The notes under the pieces: generated by a model
Databases searched by the model: none
What the model was told of the DNA's origin: nothing
The model's input: the letters and a program-made list of their open reading frames with translations, nothing else
Source: Bolinopsis microptera
Lineage: Eukaryota > Ctenophora > Tentaculata > Lobata > Bolinopsidae
Direction: 5' to 3'
NCBI RefSeq assembly: GCF_026151205.1
Contig: NC_087080.1
Span: forward strand, 14,579,337-14,643,336
Length of the DNA stretch: 64,000 nucleotides
Made by a program: the position numbers and the translations under genes
In this document: positions 25,501 through 37,500 of the stretch, piece by piece
How positions within the stretch are numbered: position 1 is the first letter of the stretch
How the letters are laid out: each line of letters begins with the position of its first letter

Positions 25501-28500
25501 CGCACAAAAATAGGCGTACCCAAACGAGGAGTTTCTGAATTTCAACACCCAGTAATATGTCTTCTCTTGGCTAGGGCTATATAAAGCGACCTTGACCTCC
25601 TCCTTTGGTGCTTCTGCTTTCAAGGTTCGAAACTTTAGAATATGTGCTGTCAGGTCATAACTCTTTAAATTTAACCACTTAGATCTTTCCACGGGATACC
25701 AATCTGGAAATTACCAGGTTTAGTTATTTGTTTTTACTTCACTAATGCCTAAATGCCAAGCCTAGCTTGATTATAAACATTGACCACGTTGTGACGCTAC
25801 ATGTTATAACCTAGAAATTTTTTTTGGTAAAATAATCGTCAGATTATAGTATGATATTAAAGAAGAAGCAGAGTGCAGACCTGGCACAGTATCTTTGGTC
25901 AGAGCCTGGTACAGTAATAAACTGACCGCCAATAACACCCGCATTAGTATCTTTAGGTTCACTTTCGTATACTGTATCGTACTTATTTGCTATTCAGAAT
26001 ATCAGCTGTAGTTAAATGACAGTTAATATTTGAATTTTATTATTCAATTGGTCTTACTAGAGCTGAGTTTAAGGCACGTTCTAAAGATAATCTACGATAC
26101 AGTTACAGTCAAAAAGTTCTTTTGCCTGGGACTGCCAACATTTTAGTTAGGTATTTAAATGCAAAATGTCGGAAACTTTAATTTAGCCTGCTTAAAACCA
26201 GATCACATAATCAGCAGTGTGAACTATGGTTACTTGTTATGGAGTAAATTAGGGAAACATTTAAACTCAGAGTTGTTGAAAGGGATTATATATGACGAAT
26301 TAGACAGAAAATAAAATATCGCTCGTGCGATGTTTTTGTTGACCGATAACTTAATAACTTTTCTAGGGGATAAGCGTGTATATATAATGTTAAATAAAAG
26401 TGACAGCATTGCGTACGTAACACAATAATTTCAGAAATGAACGGCGTCAGTATTGGTAAAATAGTTTTCATTAAAGGAACAACATAACATTTGCATCGGT
26501 CATTAAAAATCGGAGCTTATTTGCAATCGGACTGCTATATCAAAATTGTACATGCTGACTCACAAGATCAAACAAATTTGTCACGACAAAGTAGTATCAA
26601 GGTTTATAAAACTCATTTATAAAACAAAGATAGTTATGAGAGCGAGGTGGATTTTATGACAGGAAAATGAAATCCGTCGCGTGTCTTGTACAGTAACCAT
26701 GACAACACAACAATCCGTCACTAAACAAACAAGCTCACTCCTCTCTCAGAATACAAATCCCGTCTCAAGTTACCACTCACTGACTACTCATTGCAGCTTT
26801 TCAGAGATTAAACCTATATTACATGACAAGTGCAGTGCAGCTCTTGAAGAGCTATCATTCGTTCTCAGAATAGGGAGGATTTAAAAATGTTAATTTTGGA
26901 TCAAAGGCGGAGGAAGTGCTAGGATCATATTTTATGAATTGTCCTCACTTGCCTAATCTCTTCAAAGGAACCCAAAATCGAAAGCACAGAAATATTAACT
27001 TTATAACATTTCAATAGTGGGTTAAAATGATAGCATAATAGTAAATATCACTGAATAAGGTTGATGCATTAAGAGATTGATGGTTTTGAATAAATCTATA
27101 CTATAATCACACACATGGGACTTGGGAACCTATCGATAGTATTAAAGGCTCACAAATAATGAAAATGACCTCTAGGCGACTGTACTTATTACATAAGAAT
27201 CGATAATTAAAGGCAACATGAAAATATGTGACAAATATACAATAAGAGTAAAATATTTTCTGTGACCGACAGAAAATTAGGTAACACTTGCTACCTCTAA
27301 CGATGCAGAAAAAACATGTCGACATATGAGTTGCTGATTCAAATCAAAGCACCATCGAGTCTTTTGTAGCGCTTTTAGCAATGAGTTAAATATCCCGAGT
27401 AGCTATAGACCGAGACCAGAGAATAGTTACTATGTCCAATACTAGATATTACAGCTTTTGTTATTTCATAATTCCAGGTGGTTTTAGTGAGGCAGATCTG
27501 CAGACAAGAGAGGATAGAGTTATTGTTGCGCAACGCGCCGCATGATATCGGTGATTTTCTGGGAAACCTCCTCGGACTCCACGCAAACATGGCCTGGCAG
27601 GTATAATAGTGCACTAATGTTTGGTAATATTGTAATCTTTCGGAGTAAGTCTGTGGTAACTAGTATCCTACGTCACAACAGTGCAGTATTGATAGAGCCA
27701 CTGACTTACTTTGTGATGAGGATTATGGGCTAAGTAAAAAGAATAGATAATATGAAATATCACGCGGCAGGCTTATTGTTAAAGTATCTGCCGATTAGAA
27801 TATTAGAATGTAACTCTCATCATGAGTAGATTCATCAGATGCAACTACAATTGTCACAATATCGTAATATAGGCACGGTCATGACTTTGCAATGAGGATG
27901 TAAAAAATGAATGGTTGAAAATGATAAAACATTTGCAGGCAGCTGGACGGGTATCGTTTCCCAGCGCCCTGTACCACCCCTACAACATCCACGCAGTAGG
28001 AGTGCAAACTGAAAGTGTCCTGCGACGCAACAGGTTCTCCTGGCAACACATTGGGCGCTTTACTGAGAGTGTGTTGCGCAGCGTTAATAATCTGGAGGAG
28101 CAGTTCCACACTGCTTATTACTTCTATCTCATGGTAAGATAATCTTAGATAAGATCTATTTTCTCAGATCATATAAAAAGCAAAATCTACCTTATTCGCT
28201 AGCGCCATTCTGCTCGTACGATTCTAATTATCGTAAGAAAAGATAAAGCTCGATGCAGAATAAAGTTTGATAAAAAATGCTATCTTCAGCCGTGTATAGA
28301 GAGGTTTGTGTGTCTAAGTGTTTACATGATACCATGTGGACTGCTTCTAGCCTCCGCTGCTGCTAAAGTTCTCAGTTTGTGGTTCCAGTGTGGAACTAAA
28401 TCTGATGTTGTCGGAGCTAAGATGTTCTTTTCTGATATCGGTGAGTCACATTTTACATTTGGTGAGTCACATTTATCAAACTATTGCATTCAAAACAGAT

Positions 28501-31500
28501 TGCCAAATTGGTACCTTTATACGATTATAATTCGCTAAAACATTAACTTGTCTACCTAAGTTAAGGGCCCTACGGCCCACTATCAATATGACCGTAATGA
28601 AAACAATGAGTCACATCGAAAGACATCGTTAAACACTTACGAAATATCATAATATATCTAGAACGAATATTATAGCGTACCTTACTTCACAACAGAAGTT
28701 ATGACTTATCCTTGCTGCGCTCCGTGTGGTAAATGAAACAACACACAAGGAACTTAAACTATTGAATACATGGGCTCTACTATGCAAGGTTGTTAAATAC
28801 GTCAAATTTTCGTGAAAGAATACGACGTATTCGGTTCTAATAAAGAATACGTCGTAATACGCCGGAATACGGTCATTTCTATGGATTGTTAAATACGTCC
28901 ACGAATACGCCATAATACGCCGTAATACGCTGATTTGTCAAAATTAAACATTACAGCTGCGCGCCACCCTCATCATTGATCATGCATTAAAGGAGTGCAG
29001 TTATACATGATAACTTAAATTTGTAATCAAATTTCATGGATAATAAGCTAACATTTTTTGCGAAATTATCAATTACATATTAATACATATTTAATGATTT
29101 CGTTTCCTAAAACGATCTCGCAATTATCAAAGTTTAAGACCATTTTCTAAAGTTCAGTCCCCTCAACATATTTGAATTTTTGAATTTTTTGAATAAAGAA
29201 TACGTCGTAATACGTCAATTTTCGAGGATTAATACGTATTCGTATTCCAATACGTATTCCCTCCTAATACGTATTTAACAACCTTGCTACTATGTACTCA
29301 TGTCAGCATGACGTGTATACGCTGTGCTTGCCTCTTATTTATTATATTATATTAATTGGTTGTTATAGGATCTAAGACAATCGAGCGGTTATGTGAAAAT
29401 AACCAAAGTTCCAGCAATTAAACTACAGGTTGGATTATTAAGAACGATACTTGGGTTCGTCTTAAAATTCTGCCCTGCCAACTGCCAAGGTTGACGTCTG
29501 GGTTTTATACTATCTAACCGGAAAACAAGATCTGAATAAATGGCAGATTTGGCAGCAAGATAAGCGTTCTCAACCGCCCATTATATGATTGACCAAATGA
29601 CCGCAGAAAGGTCGTTTAGTTATTCATAAGATCCTACCCTTGGAGACGGCTAATGGGCTCAACTCCACTTTGCCAAGCAGCGCTTTGCCATGCATCACAA
29701 TAAAAAACGGCCCAGTTCATGATTATTAACTCCAAGTCTGTTTTGCGGGACAATTAACTTGACATAAATTATCCAAATGCTACCTGAGCTTGGACCATTG
29801 TAATGCGGATATAACAAGCGTAGTCTTGCGGAGGAATTAGGAGCTCAAAGCTAGAAAGTAGAAAGTAGAAAGTAGAAAGAGCCTCACCGGACTACTGCAC
29901 GTGAGATAACGAATGACGTCACTGAAGAATGACGTCACTGAAGAATGACGTCACTGAAGAATGACGTCACTGAAGAATGACGTCACTGAAGAATGACGTC
30001 ACTGAAGAATGACGTCACTGAAGAATGACGTCACTGAAGAATGACGTCACTGAAGAATGACTTCACTGAAGAATGACGTCACTGAAGAATGACGTCACTG
30101 AAGCTCTGAAGAATGACGTCACTGAAGAATGGAGGTTCAGTTGGAGCTAAGAGTTAGTCGTTTAAAATCCACGTATTTTCAGTCGTACGATGTCCGGTGG
30201 GGGATAGAACTGTAGTATAGTACATTTAACAGTTCCTGAGGGTTTGATACTTAAAATGAAAATAAGTAGCTATAATGATCGAAGCATTCAAGGATTTGAA
30301 AATAATTCACTTCTAATTGATGAATTAGTATACAGTTAAACCTTTAAATACACTAGCAGGAACCCGTATAACCCTAAAATGGTGTCAAGACTCAAGAGAC
30401 CAAAATAATTATTACCTATTTAATTCGCGTTTTTGACACCACTTGGGGGTCCAAATTTTGGGGTCTAAAACTTCTATTTCTTGGCCAATTTTTTATTTTT
30501 TCATGCTGATTTGGAGGCCATTAAAGCATTTGACCCAGTCAAAAAAGTTTCAGTTGAATATATTTTACGGTTTTTGCGGAAATTTGCGTTAAAGTTGATG
30601 CCGTGGTGTCAGTAAAATGGCACAGATAAATTATATAATATATAATATCGTCTCGCTTTATATATAGTAAGATTTGATTCGAGTATGAGAAGCAACCGAT
30701 CGGTATGAGGGTTTTGGCTGCCGGACCGGAAACGACCGGAAATCAAGATTTTTTTCTTGCCGGGAAATTGAAATTAATCCTTATTTGTGAAATTTTTTTC
30801 AAACTATGAATATAATACTAAAAGCCATATAGAGGGGGGGGTGTCACGTCCGTCTATGTCCGCTTGTCTCATAGAATCCAAAAAGGACAGGACATAGGCG
30901 GACATAGACGGACATAGGCGGACATAGGCGGACATAGACGGACATAGGCGGACATAGGCGGACATTAATGGTCACCTAAATTGCTAAATAAAATGTTCAA
31001 TTTTTGCTGCTATAGGGGGATCATGTTTTTTGTCCGTTCGGTACCCTATATTTTCAAAACGGACAAAAAATAGAGCGGACAAAACGGACAAAAATGGAAA
31101 TAACATTTAGATGCTTCCTCCTCCTACTCTTCCTCCTCCTCCCCCTGGGTCTTCCTGATCTTCCTCAGTCCTCTTCCTCCTCCCCTCCTCAGTCCTCCTC
31201 CTACTCCTCGTCCTCGTCCTCAGTCCTCCTCATCAGTCCTCAACAGTCCTCCTCCTCCCCAGTCCTCCTCCTCCTCCTGAGTCCTCCTCCTGGGTCCTCC
31301 TCCTGGGTCCTCCTCCTCCTCTTCATCCTCCTCCTCTTCCTCCTCAGTCCTCAGTCCTCCTCCTCATCCTTCTCCTCAGTCCTCCATCCTCCTCCTCAGT
31401 CCTCCCCCAGTCCCCCTCCTCCTCCTATTCAGTCCTCCTCCTTCTCAGTCCTCCTCAGTCCTCCTCCTCCTCCTTCTCAGTCCTCCTCAGTCCTCCTCCT

Positions 31501-34500
31501 CCTCCTCCTCCTCTTCCCTCTCAGTCATCCTCCTCAGCCATCCTCCTCAGTCCTCCTCCTCCTGGGTCCTCCTCCTCCTCTTCATCCTCCTCCTCTTCCC
31601 CCTCGGTCCTCAGTCCTCCTCCCCCTGGGTCCTCCTCCTCATCCTTCTCATCAGTCCTCCTCCTCCCCAGTCCTCTCCCAGTCCCCCTCCTCCTCCTCCT
31701 CCTATTCAGTCCTCCTCCTCCTCCTCCTCAGTTCTCCTTAGTCCTCCTTCTCATTTCTCCTAAGTCCTCCTCCTGAGTCCTCCTCCTCTTCCTTCTGAGT
31801 TCTCCTCCTGAGTCCTCCTCCTCCTCCCTCTCAGTCATCCTCCTCAGTCATCCTCCTCAGCCATCCTCCTCAGCCATCCTCCTCAGTACTCCTCAGTCCT
31901 CCTCCTTCTCAGTCATCGTCAGTCCTCCTCCTCAGTCCTCCTCAGTCCTCCTCCTCCTGGGTCCTCCTCCTCCTCCTGGGTCCTCCAGCCTCCTGGGTCT
32001 TCCTGATCCTCCCCAGTCCTCTTCCTCCTCCCCTCCTCAGTCCTCCTCCTACTCTTCCTCCTCGTCCTCAGTCCTCCTCATCAGTCCTCAACAGTTCTCC
32101 TCCTCCCCAGTCCTCCTCCTCCTCCTGGGGCCTTTTCCTGGGTCCTCCTCCTGGGGCCTTTTCCTGGGTCCTCCTCCTGGGTCCTCCTTCTCCTGCTCAG
32201 TCCTTCTTCTCCTCAGTCCTCTTCTTCCTCTTCCTCCTCCTCCTCCCTCTCAGCCATCCTCCTCAGCCATCCTCTTCAGCCATCCTCCTCAGCCATCCTC
32301 CTCAGTCCTCCTCCTTCTCAGTCCTCGTCAGTCCTCCTCCTGAGTCCTCCTCCTCCTCAGTCATCCTCCTGAGTTCTCCTCCTCCTCCTCCTCCTCCTCC
32401 TAGGTCCTCCTTCTGGGTCCTCCTCCTCCTCCTCCTCCTCCTGGGTCTTCCTGATCCTTCTCCTCCCTCTCAGTCATCCTCCTCAGTCATCCTCCTCAGC
32501 CATCCTCCTCAGCCATCCTTCTCAGCCATCCTCCTCAGTCCTCCTCCTCCTCCTGGGTCCTCCTCCTCCTCCTCCTCCTGGGTCCTCCAGCCTCCTGGGT
32601 CTTCCTGATCCTCCCCAGTCCTCTTCCTCCTCCCCTCCTCAGTCCTCCTCCTACTCTTCCTCCTCGTCCTCAGTCCTCCTCATCAGTCCTCAACAGTTCT
32701 CCTCCTCCCCAGTCCTCCTCCTCCTCCTGGGGCCTTTTCCTGGGTCCTCCTCCTGGGTCCTCCTCCTCCTGGGTCCTCCTTCTCCTGCTCAGTCCTTCTC
32801 CTCCTCCTCCTCAGTCCTCTTCTTCCTCTTCCTCCTCCTCCTCCCTCTCAGCCATCCTCCTCAGCCATCCTCTTCAGCCATCCTCCTCAGCCATCCTCCT
32901 CAGTCCTCCTCCTTCTCAGTCCTCGTCAGTCCTCCTCCTGAGTCCTCCTCCTCCTCAGTCATCCTCCTGAAATCTCCTCCTCCTCCTCCTCCTCTTCCTC
33001 CTAGGTCCTCCTTCTGGGTCCTCCTCCTCCTCCTCCTCCTGGGTCTTCCTGATCCTTCTCCTCCCTCTCAGTCATCCTCCTCAGTCATCCTCCTCAGCCA
33101 TCCTCATCAGCCATCCTTCTCAGCCATCCTCCTCAGTCCTCCTCAGTCCTCCTCCTCCTCCTGGGTCCTCCTCCTCCTCCTGGGTCCTCCAGCCTCCTGG
33201 GTCTTCCTGATCCTCCCCAGTCCTCTTCCTCCTCCCCTCCTCAGTCCTCCTCCTACTCTTCCTCCTCGTCCTCAGTCCTCCTCATCAGTCCTCAACAGTT
33301 CTCCTCCTCCCCAGTCCTCCTCCTCCTCCTGGGGCCTTTTCCTGGGTCCTCCTCCTGGGTCCTCCTCCTCCTGGGTCCTCCTTCTCCTCCTCAGTCCTTC
33401 TCCTCCTCCTCCTCAGTCCTCTTCTTCCTCTTCCTCCTCCTCCTCCCTCTCAGCCATCCTCCTCAGCCATCCTCCTCAGCCATCCTCCTCAGTCCTCCTC
33501 AGTCCTCCTCCTGAGTCATCCTCCTCCTGAGTCATCCTCCTCAGTTCTCCTCCTCCTCCTCCTCCTCCTAGGTCCTCCTTCTGGGTCCTCCTCCTCCTCC
33601 TCCTCCTGGTTCTTCCTGATCCTTCTCCTCCCTCTCAGTCATCCTCCTCAGTCATCCTCCTCAGTCATCCTCCTCAGTCATCCTCCTCAGCCATCCTACT
33701 CAGCCATCCTTCTCAGCCATCCTCCTCAGTACTCTTCAGTACTCTTCAGTACTCTTCAGTCCTCAAAATGTTTGTCTGCTAATGTCCACCAATGTCCGCT
33801 AATGTCCATCCAAGTCCGCCAATGTCCGTCCGGGTCCGCCAATGTCCGTCCGAGTCCGCCAATGTCCGTCCGAGTCCGCCAATGTCCGTCCGAGTCCGCC
33901 AATGTCCGTCCGTGTCCGCCAATGTCCCAAAAACACGTCCGTTGTCTCATAGAATCCAAAAAGGACAGGACATAGGCGGACATAGACGGACATGACACCC
34001 CCCCCCCCCCCCCTATAGACTTACTATACTTACTTATACACAATAAGACAGCGTTTACAGTCCGACTAAATGTGTTCATGATCTCAAATTTTAACCAATT
34101 TTCTGCTCTGATTGATCTGCTGTATGAGCAGAGCTAGAAACGCGTTGGGATAAAATCAAAAGTCATTCTCTTCAAACATGATTCCTAACCAGAATAGGTG
34201 TATGAATAGGTGAATACGCATACGGGAATACCCTTAAGAATATAAACTAAATAAATGAATCCACTTCGCAAGAAAAAACCTGACGAAGTTAAAAACTATC
34301 TAGATGATTTTGATATTTACGGGTTATTGAAAAGCACCTCTATAGTGTGGGCCGGATTAAATGTATCATTAATTTCTTGTAACTGTAAGAGACGAATGGA
34401 ATATAATAACTATCACAATTGGTGACCATGACTACAATTGGTTACCATGACTACAAAGCTACAATTGGTGACCATGACTACACTTCAGTAGAGGAGGACC

Positions 34501-37500
34501 ATTCAAAGTTTACGAATTGTGTACCGTAGTAGCCACTGAGAGGGAACCGCTTGATTATAGGTGCTCCTCCCTTTGACTGCTCCATCTGGCTCAGTAATTC
34601 GTGAACGATACTAAAGATGGATTGCAAGTCACAATTGACAAAATTTAAGCAACTCAACATTTCCACCTTAACATTTTCAAATTGACAGGTTTCACTATCA
34701 ACCATTGACATGTTCACAATTTCAGATGTCAATACGATAGACTGTGTGTACCCGCTAATCCACGGTATTCTGTTCGGACTGATAAACCAGCTTGCTACCT
34801 CCGTGCTAACTCAAAGTAACATGATGTATGTGCTGGTTGCTACACAGGCTGTGGTATTGTCTAGTGTGGTGCTCACTAAAGTAAGAGAAGATTGGAGACT
34901 TCACCAAGCTGTAAGTACCAGGTTATTGATAACATTTGACAATAGTGGAATGTGCGTACTATTTCCATTTCCTTTGATTTGAAAGAGAAAAAGGAATTAA
35001 AACTGTAAGACCACCATAGAAGTGCGTATTGTGAACTAGAGCATTCAAATACTATTCAGTGAGTTTAGACTTTAGGTATCGTACGATAAATAACGGTAGC
35101 ATTAATTAACAAACTATTTCCGACAAAGCCGGCCAGCCGTACAACAAAACACAAATAACATCTCCCGTTAATAAACTGAGCAGTAAACGACGCGATACTG
35201 CCGGCCACAAATCCTGACTTTGAGATTGATACTTACGCACTAACATACGCACTGATACGCACTGATCTGTACGTATCAGCTTCCAACTGGTTACTTCAAG
35301 CACACCGCCTTATCAACAGTAGTGAGTAGTCACCAATGATCTCCTCAATTTCACTATCTACTTCCTATTTCTCTTATTCAAGACAAAATTTCAATTCGCA
35401 GTTATCTTACTCCATCCATCTTGCTGGAACCTGGTTTTATTTTTAAAGGGTTGTGATACGAGGGTTTTCACCTTAGGCCCCGAAATTTGACTGCCTCAAG
35501 ACATCAGTTGTTAACATCATGTGTTTGAATCACATATTTCAAATTGAGCCACGAAGGAAATGTCCATAATATTGAGTCATCACGATTGCTTACACCAGCT
35601 GTTAAGATATTTCCCTTCTTTTCTCTTAACCTGTAGTCTGTTCTCCTGTTAACTAGTATTCATATATCAAGGCCAAGGGGCGTGAAGGGGCCCCTGCAAA
35701 CTAATTATGACATTTTTGGGCACGCCATATCCGGGTTTATTCACCTTTAATGCCACCGTCAACATGACAATAAACATTATCTGGAGGCTCTTGTCTCTCG
35801 GAGTGCTCTCATTTATCAAACTTTCTGTGTTCTAAAGTAGTCCATAAGATAACAACTTCCATCGTGACAGTAGAGAAAATTCGCAAGAAATTGCCATTAG
35901 AGATCGGTACCACTGAAAATGTTGAGTTTGCGGGCCGCGCGATCTCATAATTACCTTTTGTCAAGCGCGCACGTCGTATCCTTTTAAGCGCTATATAGCT
36001 TTGATTGGCGCCAAATTAACCGTAACTCTGATCAATCAATCACGGATACTGCGGTGTACGGTGTACCCAGTCTAACTTAGACAGAGTTAATGGACATACA
36101 GTCCGGTGAAAGTACACAGACTGCAACTGCTGCAAAGTGTGGGTTGATTTTTGTACGACAAAGAAAATCACGGCCAATATTGCGTTTTACATTGGCCTCG
36201 AAATAAAAAGTTCGCTTCTGGAACGGCTTACAATAAGCAAAGCATATCAAACCAAGCAGCGATTGGACTGCTCGTGAGTCTAAAGTTGCTTAGCTGGGGC
36301 ATGGGTGAACTATTTGAAACATCCTTACTCCTATGTAACCCCATACTAAGCACTGATCACAATGGTCAATGATCATTGATATCTTTATTCTCTTAGAAGG
36401 TATATAAGGAGGCTCTCGATTGTCTAGTCTCTGCTTATAGACTAGAATAAAGACTAGAATAAAGACTAGAATAAAGAAAAGTTTAGTAGACGAAATCTGG
36501 TTCCGTAGGTTAACAATAGTAAGGTAAGTTGAGCCCCACTAATTTCAGTTCGTGTTGTTGCTGCACGTGCTGACGATTGTGCTATTGTGTATGTTGAACA
36601 TATCGCTAACGATATTCTACGCTATTCCTACCACTCTTGTCTACTTACTCCAGGTTGGTTGATTTAGTACAGTGAGTTCGTGTCATTTGTCTACTTTAAT
36701 ATTTGCTTACTTATGTGTAATCTTTAGTCTGGGGTTTAGAGAGTTAGAGGGGACCATGTTATTTGCTGGCACGAGTCAGCTATTAATCGATCAGCTTGCG
36801 ATAGTGATCATATTCTCGAATCCGTACCACGTGTCAAAACAGATAGGGCTGACCTCCCACTGTGAAATATGAAACAAGTCTATTATTGATTAAAACCTCA
36901 TTATATTGTCGGACCGGAAACGACCGGGTATCAATTTATTTTCTGGTTTGCCGGATTTTGCCTGAAATTTGAGGCTGCCGGAAAATTTAAATTAATCCTT
37001 GATTGTGGGTTTTTATCAATTAAAGGCTGCCCGACCTTGGGTCAGGAGTGATATGACCACCATATACGTCATCAAGTAATTAACATACAAGCTTGAAGCT
37101 TGTGCCGTATAATTAGTGATGTGATCCATGGATTGAATATAGTTGACCTAGAAATGGGCTAGATCTGGGGTAGAGTTCATATTGGCTGCACGACAAAGGG
37201 GGGCCCTCCATTATTAGGGGTCAGATCATATGACGTATAATTAGTGATGTGACGTATAATTAGTGATGTGATCCACCAGCTATGATTTACAGAACATGTG
37301 AACTCTACCCTATATCTAGCCCAGTTTAACTCCGTACTTTTGATTTAAATTAACAAGTCAATAGACATTTTTTCGTAGGATAATTAATCAAATTTACTGA
37401 ATACTGAATACTGAATACTGAATACTGAATACTGAATACTGAATACTGAATACTGAATACTGAATACTGAATACTGAATACATTAATTATAATTTACTAC

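Larger units (their letters stand above)
30826..34017. mobile_element. Inverted-repeat element with G/C-tract ends, filled by minisatellites
   Basis: The left end reads tatag, a G-tract, then tgtcacgtccgtctatgtcc; the right end is close to the reverse complement (ggacatagacggacatgaca, a C-tract, ctatag). Inside each end is a piece of about 50 bp beginning tgtctcatagaatccaaaaa, in the same orientation at about 30868 and 33942, and arrays of a 10-bp unit based on ggacatagac. The middle is the pyrimidine minisatellite. TATA at both outer edges is compatible with a TA target. I infer a non-autonomous DNA transposon that carries or has amplified satellite DNA; no transposase is present. Confidence 0.5.

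Noticed and set aside
31094..31741. 215-codon Ser/Pro/Leu-rich frame
   Set aside because: Translation of the C/T minisatellite; composition follows the repeat and there is no splice or start context.
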